Assembly (NCBI GenBank): GCA_030538075.1
Contig: JAUNUQ010000007.1
Span: 23,098-87,097 of the forward strand
DNA: 64,000 nucleotides
Origin: Tissierellia bacterium
GTDB taxonomy: Bacteria > Bacillota > Clostridia > Tissierellales > Peptoniphilaceae
Direction: 5' to 3'
Of the stretch, positions 48,253-55,889 are shown in pieces. Both the position numbers and the translations under genes were made by a program. Positions within the stretch are counted from its first letter, which is position 1; each line of letters opens with the position of its first letter. The notes beneath the pieces were generated by a model. The model saw only the letters and a program-made list of their open reading frames with translations. It had not been told where the DNA came from and did no database searches.

Positions 48253-49643
48253 ATGAAAAAAAGAAAATCGGTCTACAAGCTCTCTTTCTAAAATACTTAG
48301 TAGGTTATTGCCTTTATATCGCGTTAATTCTGGCTCTGTCGATCACCGCTTTTATGACGGCCATTCATGAGGGGATCATTCTACCCGCCAACCATATAGA
48401 AGGTCTTTTGCATGAAAGAGCGGAGCAATTAAAGGCCATTCCCTTTCAAAAAGAACTCCTGCCCGCTAAGACGAGCTATCTCCTCATAGGAAAAAAAGGA
48501 GAGAGTTTGGATACGAATCTGAACCGAGAAAAGGCGGAGCAGCTCCTGGAGATGATTCAGACAGATCCGGCGTATAGAGGAGACAATCCCCTAATATTGA
48601 GCCGAAAAGATGGCAGCCGTCTGATCATCCAGTATCCGATCGCCGCTTACTTTGCAGACCCCACCTTGGATCGGATCTTTCCCCATCTGGAGCTGATGCA
48701 GCTATTGCTATTCATTTTTATCTTTATCAGCCTAGCCCTCATCTTTGCCTATGGCTTTAGTAAGAGATTAAAAAAAGACCTAACGCCTCTATTGGCTGCA
48801 ACCCAAGCGATTCAAGAAGAGAACTTGGATTTTTCCTTTCCCCCTGCTTCCATACGAGAGATCGGAGATATTTCCCGAGCTTTGGACCAGTTAAAAGAGA
48901 GCTTGTCCTCTTCCCTCCGGAGTCAATGGAATCTGGAACGCAGAAAACGAGCACAATATCGAGCTCTCGCCCACGATATCAAAACTCCCCTGACCATCAT
49001 CCGAGGAAACGCCGAACTCTTAGAAGAGGGTGCACTATCCAACGGAGAAAAGACCCATCTTGCCTATATTATTGAAAGTACAGAAGTCATCGAAAAATAT
49101 CTTCATGTACTTCTGGACATCTCCCCATCAAAGGACGAGAATGCAGTTAAAAAAGAGACCTTTCCCCTAGCACCATTCCTAGAGGAAGTGGAAAGTCTGG
49201 GACAAATGCTGACCCAAGTGCGAGGACAAGAGTTAATCGTCAAAAGCAAAAACTTCCCCACTGCCTTCTTTGGGGATCGGAGCCTTCTCTTTCGCGCCCT
49301 ATCCAATCTGCTGGACAATGCCTGTGAGCATAGTCCGAGTGGGAGCCAGATTCAGCTCAAAATCCAACAAAGTCTGGATGGTGGCTTGACCTTTACCCTG
49401 GAAGATCAAGGTCCAGGATTTTCTTCTGAAGCTCTCAAATATGCCACCGATCAATTCTACACAGGAGAGCTATATCGCTCCGGAAAACACTATGGCTATG
49501 GACTCTATCTCGTCAAACAGATTGCAGAAATCCACTTCGGCAAAATTATATTGTCCAACAGGGCGGAAGGACCTGGCGCTTTGGTCACTCTGCAGGTTCT
49601 TGGCAACCTTACGGATGAGTCAATCCGAGACAGAAGCATCTAA
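48249..49643 (+). CDS. Sensor histidine kinase
   Basis: The 464-residue kinase has two membrane helices (about 16-40 and 150-170) around a 100-residue outer sensor domain, a HAMP-like linker, the H box ALAHDIKTPLTII with His242, and ATP-binding boxes LLDNACEHS, LEDQGPGFS and HYGYGLYLVKQIAEIH. ATG 48249 overlaps the response-regulator stop. Together with the ABC genes it is like CprABCKR or NsrRK-type peptide-sensing systems. A lantibiotic-like signal is therefore plausible. Confidence 0.9.
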   Translation: MNEKKKIGLQALFLKYLVGYCLYIALILALSITAFMTAIHEGIILPANHIEGLLHERAEQLKAIPFQKELLPAKTSYLLIGKKGESLDTNLNREKAEQLLEMIQTDPAYRGDNPLILSRKDGSRLIIQYPIAAYFADPTLDRIFPHLELMQLLLFIFIFISLALIFAYGFSKRLKKDLTPLLAATQAIQEENLDFSFPPASIREIGDISRALDQLKESLSSSLRSQWNLERRKRAQYRALAHDIKTPLTIIRGNAELLEEGALSNGEKTHLAYIIESTEVIEKYLHVLLDISPSKDENAVKKETFPLAPFLEEVESLGQMLTQVRGQELIVKSKNFPTAFFGDRSLLFRALSNLLDNACEHSPSGSQIQLKIQQSLDGGLTFTLEDQGPGFSSEALKYATDQFYTGELYRSGKHYGYGLYLVKQIAEIHFGKIILSNRAEGPGALVTLQVLGNLTDESIRDRSI

Positions 49644-49674
49644 CCAGTTTATTAAAATAGTTGTGATCTCAAAA

Positions 49675-49715
49675 AAACCACCCATCGATATTAGCTTCAA
49701 CTCGATGGGTGGTTT
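49675..49715. terminator. Terminator between convergent genes
   Basis: AAACCACCCATCGA pairs perfectly with TCGATGGGTGGTTT around a 13-base loop, after the histidine kinase gene. Confidence 0.75.
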
Positions 49716-49784
49716 CATAGATACGAATTAGCAATTCGAATCCGAAATTGTTTACACTATTTTATTGTGATTTATTATTCTATC

Positions 49785-49824
49785 TTTTACAGCAGATCAA
49801 AAATTAAACGTCCCCAAATGATCT
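49785..49824 (+). repeat. Dispersed 40-bp repeat, copy C
   Basis: Begins TTTTACAGCAGATC, carries the ATTAAACGTCCCC core and ends AAATGATCT. It stops two bases from the stop codon of the DUF4153 gene. Confidence 0.9.
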
Positions 49825-49826
49825 GG

Positions 49827-51680
49827 TTATTTTGTGGTTAGATAGAGGGTGGTGGGAACGACATTGTACTCGAATTTTGGATGCTCCTCATTGCCTTGAT
49901 ATCTGGCGATGCTGACCCGTTGGAGTTGGAGGAATCCCGTAAAGTCGGGTGTGTCGATGGGGACCTGGAGATCGGACGCTAAGAGTGTTTCCTCTCCCTT
50001 GATATCACTGGATTCATGGACATATTTACGACTTAATCCATCCAAATAGCCCATTAAGTCGAGGTTGAGTAGCTCCTCTTCTCCGCTGAGGATTCGGAGG
50101 CGATGGGCTGATCCCTTTTCTTCCGACTTGGTCTGCCATTGTAGTTCATAGAACTTGCCGTCCATCTCAAAGGAAACAGGCTGATTTCTGTACTCAACAC
50201 TGCTGAGTAGAATGGCCGTTTCATAATCTGCGATTGAAAAGCTAGACGGAGAAGCCACGAGCTCCACCCAAATATTCTCTTTTGAAAGATCAATCGGCTC
50301 AGGTGATGTGACTATTTCAAATCCCATCGTCTTTTTAAAAATATCCGGATTATTCAGATCGGAATCAATCCAAACTGGCAATTCGATCTCCGATTGGTAA
50401 GTCAAATACTGAATACTTGAAGTGATCTGATAACGCGTCTTCCAATCCAGCTCCTCTGTCGCAGGTGACAGATGATCATAATGCAGCATGCCCGCTTTTT
50501 CCAAGCGAGTCCTCAGTCTGGAAATCTGGTTGTTCACAGGTAAATCCCGATAATTGGTCACGGGAGCAAAGCTCAAGACGAGAACTACTCCAGCAAAAAG
50601 AAGCAAATAGCGATAGCTTTTTTCCTGCTTGAATAGCAAACCGATTATCGACAAGATGGAAAAGATCCAAATGAGCAGGAGTGGATATTCATTGATCCGA
50701 ATTCCAACGAGTTGGATCTGCTGAAACAGCGCATAGGCCTCGAACAGGAGCAGGATCAGGGCTAGGGGCGGAAAGAACCTCCGAAAACCCTTTACTAATA
50801 GATGCTGTTGTTCGGTCACATTCAAATAGAGCCAGATCCCTCCAAGGGAGTAAGCGGATACGACGGTGCTCAGCTGCTCAAAGGGCAGCGCCTGTCTGGT
50901 AATAAGGATTTTCCCCATCCATAATAGCAGGACCACACTCAATATACCAATGATGGGAATGAGGATGAAACAAAAGAGTTTCTGTAGGATCTGCGGCTGC
51001 TCTTTTGCATCCATTCGCACTTTTGGCGGTGCAGATTTCGAAAAATCCGGCAATAGCCCAACAAAGACGATATAGGCTATCAAGAAGGACAAGACTGCCA
51101 AGTGCTCCATCAATCTGCTATCTATAAAAAGACCGAGCAGCCCTTCCAGTGCGATGATGATAAAACGGCCCCCGATAAAAACTGCCACTCCATATAATAA
51201 TGCAATCCAAAAGGATTTTTGAAGAATGAAAAATACTCCGGCTACCCCGCCTGCACCCTCTAGCTTTGATGAATAATAGAGTGCTATGACAACGCAGAGG
51301 AGGCATATGGCATAGATTGTGTAGTTGGCAAGACCGGATACCCTCGGTATCTGTGCCTGGTAAATCCCAAAGGTAGCCAATAGAAAATAGGTGACTACTG
51401 CTACGAGAATTCCACTCCCATTTTCCAGCTTCTCGGACTCCTTTGTATCCTTTGTGCTCTTTGCATAGATGACTGCCATCATACTAAAGCTGATGCCCAT
51501 ATACAGCGCCAGTTGAATCAAACGATGTGTATGACCCGGAACTAACTCCGATGTCCGCCGAATGATCTCGACAGAAGCATTGATTGCCGCCAGAAAGGCC
51601 AGTAATAAGGGAATCGGATAGGCCTGCACTCCTTTTCCAATTTTGCTAAAAAATTTTTGTAACATAGATTGGTTCTCCAT
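49827..51680 (-). CDS. DUF4153 multi-pass membrane protein
   Basis: The 617-residue protein has about twelve to thirteen membrane helices in its first 400 residues and a soluble C-terminal part of 200 residues (from NNQISRLRTRLEKAGMLHY) that may face outward. The pattern fits DUF4153, whose function is unknown. I place the start at ATG 51680, which has GGAGG upstream; the frame is open 15 bases further. It lies downstream of the 51782 gene on the same strand and may be part of the same transcription unit. Confidence 0.75.
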   Translation of the reverse strand: MENQSMLQKFFSKIGKGVQAYPIPLLLAFLAAINASVEIIRRTSELVPGHTHRLIQLALYMGISFSMMAVIYAKSTKDTKESEKLENGSGILVAVVTYFLLATFGIYQAQIPRVSGLANYTIYAICLLCVVIALYYSSKLEGAGGVAGVFFILQKSFWIALLYGVAVFIGGRFIIIALEGLLGLFIDSRLMEHLAVLSFLIAYIVFVGLLPDFSKSAPPKVRMDAKEQPQILQKLFCFILIPIIGILSVVLLLWMGKILITRQALPFEQLSTVVSAYSLGGIWLYLNVTEQQHLLVKGFRRFFPPLALILLLFEAYALFQQIQLVGIRINEYPLLLIWIFSILSIIGLLFKQEKSYRYLLLFAGVVLVLSFAPVTNYRDLPVNNQISRLRTRLEKAGMLHYDHLSPATEELDWKTRYQITSSIQYLTYQSEIELPVWIDSDLNNPDIFKKTMGFEIVTSPEPIDLSKENIWVELVASPSSFSIADYETAILLSSVEYRNQPVSFEMDGKFYELQWQTKSEEKGSAHRLRILSGEEELLNLDLMGYLDGLSRKYVHESSDIKGEETLLASDLQVPIDTPDFTGFLQLQRVSIARYQGNEEHPKFEYNVVPTTLYLTTK

Positions 51681-51781
51681 AGGATCCTCCTTCAAGGTCG
51701 TTTACTAATTCTAAATCATGATTTCGAAATCTCATTTCTCTTGTACAATGAAAATTCATATATTTCTAGGCACTGGGTATA

Positions 51782-53155
51782 TCATCCTGAAAGCCTGCTA
51801 AATCTTCGATTTGAGTTCGGAAAGTCGGTGCTCATAAACAGACCGGTGACAAAAAAGAAGAGTATACCGGCAGAAACGGCCTGCAACCAATCTCCACCAT
51901 GCCATATTGGAGACTTGGATTCATTGATGAGCATCATCCCCATTCCCAATACGACCATAAAAACGCTGTACCATTGGTAGATCCGCAGCTTTGCGATGAT
52001 GGGTGTCATGGGCTCACCCCGTCGGCTCTCTTCGAGAAAACGCAATACGCCACTTCCAAAGAGATAGAGCCCAATGATCAGCGAGCTTCCAGCCCCAGAT
52101 TTCCACCAGCCGATTAATACCAATCCCAAACAGGTATTTCCCAGGATGGAATAAAGCTGCGTCGGATGGATGGGAATGCCCTGCAAATTTCCAAGTGAAC
52201 AGACCCGAGAATGGGGATTTGTGACGATGATCCCCTTTTCAGCCTCTGTCTGCGCTCCGTGACAACAGCCCTGGACCAGACACCTAAGACGGCCAATCCC
52301 CTGTACCCATGGTGCAGCTAGAGAAAAGGCTGCCAAAATAACAGAGGTATTCTGGTTGTAAAATGATAGAATCAGCCCAGCGATCCCGATCCCTAAGAGG
52401 CTACCGAAATAGCCAAAAGGCCGGCTGAGACCATTTCTACTCACCAGCATCAGCTGCCCAAATAATGCAGCGCCGACCAATCCGACAAATATCAATGTCC
52501 CCGTCGTGACGAGCTCAGCCCGTCCGGTCCACATGATGACCAAATAGGCACCCAATCCCCCTGCTAATGCCGAGTAGAGGAAATGATTGATAATACGAAA
52601 TCGGCCGATTTGCTTGGCACTCCAGCTATTTGCCAAAATCTGCGACAACTGGATTGCCTTTTCCCATAGGGTTCTCAGTCCAATGACTCCAAAAAACGGA
52701 GACAATATCCCTCGATACGAGAGCAGAGGACGAGGCAAAGTGCCAAAGGTCCTTTTCAAATAGAGATCTTCGTAACCAACGCTCAGCGCAATACATCCCA
52801 GCGCAGTAAGTGGCGTGGTCAGCCAAAGACCTGTTGCAGAACCCAATGCAATGGATACACCCAACACCCCCATGCAAAAACCAAAGTAGATCGGATGGGG
52901 GAAGATCCCGTAAATCCCCGTAGTCACCAATTTTTTGGGAGGAAAGGCATTCATCGGATGCCCTTTGCCCACAATGTATATCTCCCACATCCCACGAAAC
53001 ATAATCAGCAGACCTATGGCAGTGACCAACCCACCAATCCCCTGACTTTGGAATCCTCGAAAGGGCACTTCTACTTTAGCGGAAAAGAAAAACAAAAATA
53101 CTGGAACAACTGCAATAAAGAATAAGCCGTATAAAAACTGATATAGTGCGATCAT
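51782..53155 (-). CDS. Fusion of an ICMT-like methyltransferase domain and an Lgt-like domain
   Basis: Residues about 1-165 resemble the isoprenylcysteine carboxyl methyltransferase/phospholipid methyltransferase membrane family (FPPKKLVTTGIYGIFPHPIY, with the HPIY motif that contacts S-adenosylmethionine). Residues about 185-440 resemble the prolipoprotein diacylglyceryl transferase family: GIGRLRCLVQGCCHG, HPTQLYSILGNTCLG and FGSGVLRFLEESRRGE are the equivalent motifs, in the Cys-containing paralogue form. A protein with both halves could modify a lipid or lipid-linked protein. ATG 53155 has GAGGTG eight bases upstream and overlaps the preceding gene by 4 bases. The substrate is unknown. 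Confidence 0.75.
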   Translation of the reverse strand: MIALYQFLYGLFFIAVVPVFLFFFSAKVEVPFRGFQSQGIGGLVTAIGLLIMFRGMWEIYIVGKGHPMNAFPPKKLVTTGIYGIFPHPIYFGFCMGVLGVSIALGSATGLWLTTPLTALGCIALSVGYEDLYLKRTFGTLPRPLLSYRGILSPFFGVIGLRTLWEKAIQLSQILANSWSAKQIGRFRIINHFLYSALAGGLGAYLVIMWTGRAELVTTGTLIFVGLVGAALFGQLMLVSRNGLSRPFGYFGSLLGIGIAGLILSFYNQNTSVILAAFSLAAPWVQGIGRLRCLVQGCCHGAQTEAEKGIIVTNPHSRVCSLGNLQGIPIHPTQLYSILGNTCLGLVLIGWWKSGAGSSLIIGLYLFGSGVLRFLEESRRGEPMTPIIAKLRIYQWYSVFMVVLGMGMMLINESKSPIWHGGDWLQAVSAGILFFFVTGLFMSTDFPNSNRRFSRLSG

Positions 53156-53910
53156 ATCCATGTCACCTCTTCAAATAGTAGTGATCCAGGTCGATCACCC
53201 AGAGTTGCCGATGCGATATATTTTTCCTCTCTCATCTTTCGAAGCCTAAAAGGGAGTAAACCATGCAAGGCACTCAGCCGACCTAAAACCGAGTCGGATA
53301 CATCCGCTGCGCGTAGAACGACACTATTTTTCCATAATAGTTCTGTCTTCCCCAGTCGCATCCCGTTCTCAATAGGACTGGCGGTAAAGCGCTCACCCTT
53401 TTCATTTATTGCCATTGATAAGGGGAACCTGCCCTCCCACCGAATCCATGTGAGTCCAGAGGTCCCATCGTCAGAAATCCATCGACCCCAATAGAGCTTA
53501 TCCATCGGAAGTCTCCAAATGGGAACTGTGATTTGCGTGCACTCTGCGTATCCGGTACCTTGATAACTATCTCCACCAAAATGGACCTCTGTACAGGCAT
53601 TTAGAGAGAGGCATTCCCAGCGGATTACCCCATCTGAAGAAGAGTATAGCACCTGAGGTTGCAGAGAAGTACCGCCTTCCCATATACCATGAAGGGACAA
53701 ATCCGAGTGCTCAACCTGAATGGCATCTTTGTGAATCATCAGCTCAGCTTCTGATAAGCGCTGAGATTGGACTAGATTCTCGCCATTCCTTTGAAGTAGA
53801 ACAGCGCCATAGGGAATGATCATCGGTCCAATCTGCATCTGTGCTGAATAGACAATCATGGCAGTTCCATCTGGACTGATCAAGTCAAAATAGTATTTTT
53901 TTAGTCTCAT
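53152..53910 (-). CDS. Unknown soluble protein, possibly CrtC/AttH-like fold
   Basis: The 252-residue protein is rich in beta strands and Trp residues. KYYFDLISPDGTAMIVYSAQ at the start and SYQGTGYAECTQ in the middle resemble the CrtC/AttH lipocalin-like double-barrel family (carotenoid hydratases and relatives), but I cannot see a decisive motif, and it is shorter than most members. It has no signal peptide. It sits 17 bases after an XRE regulator and overlaps the ICMT-Lgt-like fusion, so it may act on the same lipid product. Confidence 0.5.
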   Translation of the reverse strand: MRLKKYYFDLISPDGTAMIVYSAQMQIGPMIIPYGAVLLQRNGENLVQSQRLSEAELMIHKDAIQVEHSDLSLHGIWEGGTSLQPQVLYSSSDGVIRWECLSLNACTEVHFGGDSYQGTGYAECTQITVPIWRLPMDKLYWGRWISDDGTSGLTWIRWEGRFPLSMAINEKGERFTASPIENGMRLGKTELLWKNSVVLRAADVSDSVLGRLSALHGLLPFRLRKMREEKYIASATLGDRPGSLLFEEVTWI

Positions 53911-53927
53911 AAGAATCCTTCCAATGA

Positions 53928-54416
53928 TTAGGAATCCACTTTCTCCTTCGTCTGCGTTTGGGGATGCTCGCCTATCATTTCAATGAGAATCCCTCGGATA
54001 TCTTCTATGTTGAAAGATGCATAGACCCGTCGATCCTCCCCATCCAACAACCGGTAATGCTGTGTGAATAGATTCTGCTGGATTCGGTACCCCCGCTCTT
54101 GGTAAACTGTGTCCCACCAAACCCTACCACCCCAGGTTTTTGGATAGTCCACCTCCACATCCTGAAATGCCAATGCCACGACTATATCAGAGATGTCGCC
54201 ACCGATCGCATCCCGAAGGACAGTACTATTGGAAAAGATCGTAGATACTGCAACTGCATTCGTCCATCCCAGGCTCTTTCGGCTCTTTTCGATTTCCACG
54301 AGGGTTTTTTTGGAGATTCCTAAAACGACAGCCATCTTATCCTGTGTCAAACCATATTCCGTACGGATGAGCTTCAGTTTTTCATCGAGAAGTCGAACAA
54401 AATCATCTCTTTTCAT
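53928..54416 (-). CDS. XRE-family transcriptional regulator
   Basis: The N-terminal 60 residues form a Cro/C1 helix-turn-helix (LIRTEYGLTQDKMAVVLGIS, KKTLVEIEKSRKSLGW). The rest (about 65-162) is a separate alpha/beta domain with WGGRVWWDTVYQERGYRIQQ and HYRLLDGEDRRVYASF, which I do not recognise; it may be a ligand or DNA-binding extension. AGGAGG precedes ATG 54416. A palindrome overlaps the promoter's -10 box, so self-regulation is likely. It heads the three-gene run that ends with the ICMT-Lgt-like fusion. Confidence 0.82.
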   Translation of the reverse strand: MKRDDFVRLLDEKLKLIRTEYGLTQDKMAVVLGISKKTLVEIEKSRKSLGWTNAVAVSTIFSNSTVLRDAIGGDISDIVVALAFQDVEVDYPKTWGGRVWWDTVYQERGYRIQQNLFTQHYRLLDGEDRRVYASFNIEDIRGILIEMIGEHPQTQTKEKVDS

Positions 54417-54430
54417 CGCCGCCTCCTTTT

Positions 54431-54465
54431 AGTGTAATTATACACTATTCGAATACTTTTGCCAA
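54431..54465 (-). promoter_or_regulatory. XRE promoter with palindrome over the -10 box
   Basis: On the minus strand TTGGCA (54465-54460) and TATAAT (54442-54437) are 17 bases apart. Arms AGTGTA and TACACT (54431-54446, four-base spacer) straddle the -10 hexamer, a likely self-repression site. Confidence 0.75.
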
Positions 54466-54680
54466 TATTTTTCGACAATGGCTTGCATTCGCCCGTATCG
54501 CATCATATAGATCAAGTAAACTCTTCTTCGTGCTCTCCATCTGTTTAAACTAAGATCTTGAATACAAAAACTCACCGCTCAAAATCTACAGTATTAGTAC
54601 AGATAACTGTGCATCGAGAAGCCTCTATATGTTAGCAGACTCTGGGATAAACTAGATTTGCAAGGACATATTATGTACTA

Positions 54681-54717
54681 CAATATAAATATAATGTTTA
54701 TCATTATATTTATATTG
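54681..54717. repeat. Perfect 16-base-arm palindrome upstream of the DUF2975 gene
   Basis: CAATATAAATATAATG (54681-54696) and its exact reverse complement (54702-54717) flank TTTAT. The right arm touches the -35 box of the DUF2975 promoter. It may be an operator; its central part also slightly recalls a Fur box. Confidence 0.8.
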
Positions 54718-54743
54718 CTTATCATTTCTTTTCATGTTATACT
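54715..54743 (+). promoter_or_regulatory. Promoter of the DUF2975/XRE pair
   Basis: TTGCTT (54715-54720) and TATACT (54738-54743) are separated by 17 bases, 20 bases before the start. The -35 overlaps the right arm of the long palindrome. Confidence 0.65.
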
Positions 54744-54763
54744 TATTTACAAAGGGGGTCGCT

Positions 54764-55249
54764 ATGGAACAAAAACAGTATATTGAAGAATCAACACAGG
54801 AAATGGTACAATTTTCAAAGGTGTTTCGTCGAATTTTAAATTTGGGAATATTTGTCACGGGGATTCACTTCTTTACTCTGATCCTCTTTGTGCTCTTTGG
54901 TCTCAAACAGCCCGAGTGGATAGAGCGTCCGACAAACACATTGGTCAAAGTCCTCTATTTACTGAGCATTTCCATCTGTTTTATTGGATTTCTCGTCATC
55001 AAACGCCATAAAAAACCCTTTTCCAATCTGTTTAGCAAGCTATTGATCTCAATCGGTGCATTGTGGGCGCTTTGTTCCCTTGTCATCGGGCATCTCCCCG
55101 ACTATCAGGGTTCCTTTCAGATCTTTTCATCCGGTCGTGGCGCCCTAATCGATGGGAGCTGCCTCTCGATCTCTTCCATCATATTGATCTTTGGATTCCT
55201 AATCAAATACGGTTTCCAGTATCAGTCCAATGATGATGACACCATATAG
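54764..55249 (+). CDS. DUF2975 membrane protein
   Basis: The 161-residue protein has four membrane helices and the general layout of DUF2975 (YoaS-like) proteins. In Bacillus subtilis such a protein (YoaS) is paired with a small helix-turn-helix protein (YozG), and the same pairing is seen here. ATG 54764 has GGGGG upstream; the frame begins earlier at 54734, but that would lie in the -10 box. The function is unknown, perhaps a small-molecule or membrane sensor. Confidence 0.78.
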   Translation: MEQKQYIEESTQEMVQFSKVFRRILNLGIFVTGIHFFTLILFVLFGLKQPEWIERPTNTLVKVLYLLSISICFIGFLVIKRHKKPFSNLFSKLLISIGALWALCSLVIGHLPDYQGSFQIFSSGRGALIDGSCLSISSIILIFGFLIKYGFQYQSNDDDTI

Positions 55250-55290
55250 GAGGGATTCCCATCGCACTGATCATAAGACTGGACCGCGTC

Positions 55291-55491
55291 ATGGCGGATC
55301 GAAAGATGTCCCTCAACGAACTTGCTGAACATGTGGGCATCTCCTATGTAAATCTCTCCAACCTAAAAAATGGCAAAGTCAAAGCCATCCGATTTTCAAC
55401 CCTCGAGGGGATCTGTGATGCACTCGACTGTCAGCCAGGAGATCTGATTGAATATGAGAGAACGGATGGTTCAATGAAAAGTCGAAAATGA
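55291..55491 (+). CDS. Small XRE (YozG-like) regulator
   Basis: The 66-residue protein is nearly all helix-turn-helix (KMSLNELAEHVGISYVNLSN, then LKNGKVKAIRFSTLEGICDA) followed by LDCQPGDLIEY, the YozG type. The true N-terminus is probably longer: codons back to CTG 55267 read LIIRLDRV, as other family members have, but no ATG, GTG or TTG exists between the ribosome binding site (about 55247-55254) and ATG 55291. A CTG start at 55267 is therefore possible. It should regulate the DUF2975 gene with which it is co-transcribed. Confidence 0.8.
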   Translation: MADRKMSLNELAEHVGISYVNLSNLKNGKVKAIRFSTLEGICDALDCQPGDLIEYERTDGSMKSRK

Positions 55492-55524
55492 AGAGTGAAG
55501 CACAGATATCTTACAATAAACAAC

Positions 55525-55563
55525 AAGCCGGTGATTCCGATTGGTTATGGAATCACCGGCTTT
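55525..55563. terminator. Terminator of the DUF2975/XRE pair
   Basis: AAGCCGGTGATTCC pairs with GGAATCACCGGCTT around ten bases, with TTTACTT after it. The stem touches the stop codon of the permease remnant on the other strand. Confidence 0.8.
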
Positions 55564-55858
55564 ACTTATACTCCCTCATCGCGAAGTTTTTGATTGCAAA
55601 ATAATAGTGCATCCCCGCTACCACTGCGAGTAGTAAAAAACCGACAAGCATCGAGCTATGTACAGCCTTGGCGCCAAGTGAAATATCTACGATTTGTCTA
55701 AGCTGCGATACTCTACTCCCAAAGAGCAATAATAATATGCTCTAAATGGATACAAAGGTCGATATGTGCTCAAAAAAGATGACTACGCTCCAAAATATAA
55801 AAAAGATCAAAAAAGTATAAGACAAAGGGCAATATAAGCTCCGATATGCCGTAGAGGG
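55562..55858 (-). pseudogene. C-terminal remnant of an ABC transporter permease
   Basis: On the minus strand a frame ends in IKNFAMREYK followed by TAA at 55562. Upstream it reads FGSRVSQLRQIVDISLGAKA and then GFLLLAVVAGMHYYF, a membrane helix, then an in-frame TAG at about 55744, and then another hydrophobic helix (FLIFFIFWSVVIFF). The layout resembles the tail of an ABC-2-type or peptide-exporter permease. It has no start codon and is bounded by repeat copy D, so it is a decayed fragment, perhaps a former partner of the ABC exporter next to it. Confidence 0.5.
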
Positions 55859-55869
55859 ACGATATTGTT

Positions 55870-55889
55870 ATTAAACGTCCCCAATTGAT
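55870..55889 (+). repeat. Dispersed repeat, copy D (truncated)
   Basis: Only the core and right part remain (ATTAAACGTCCCCAATTGAT); the TTTTACAGTAGATC start is replaced by unrelated sequence. It contains the stop and last six full codons of the ABC exporter gene. Confidence 0.85.

Larger units (their letters stand above)
54417..54763. other. Divergent regulatory region between the XRE gene and the DUF2975 gene
   Basis: These 347 bases hold the minus-strand XRE promoter with its operator (54431-54465), a long perfect palindrome (54681-54717) and the plus-strand promoter of the DUF2975 gene (54715-54743). No small gene with a ribosome binding site is seen. Confidence 0.5.
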
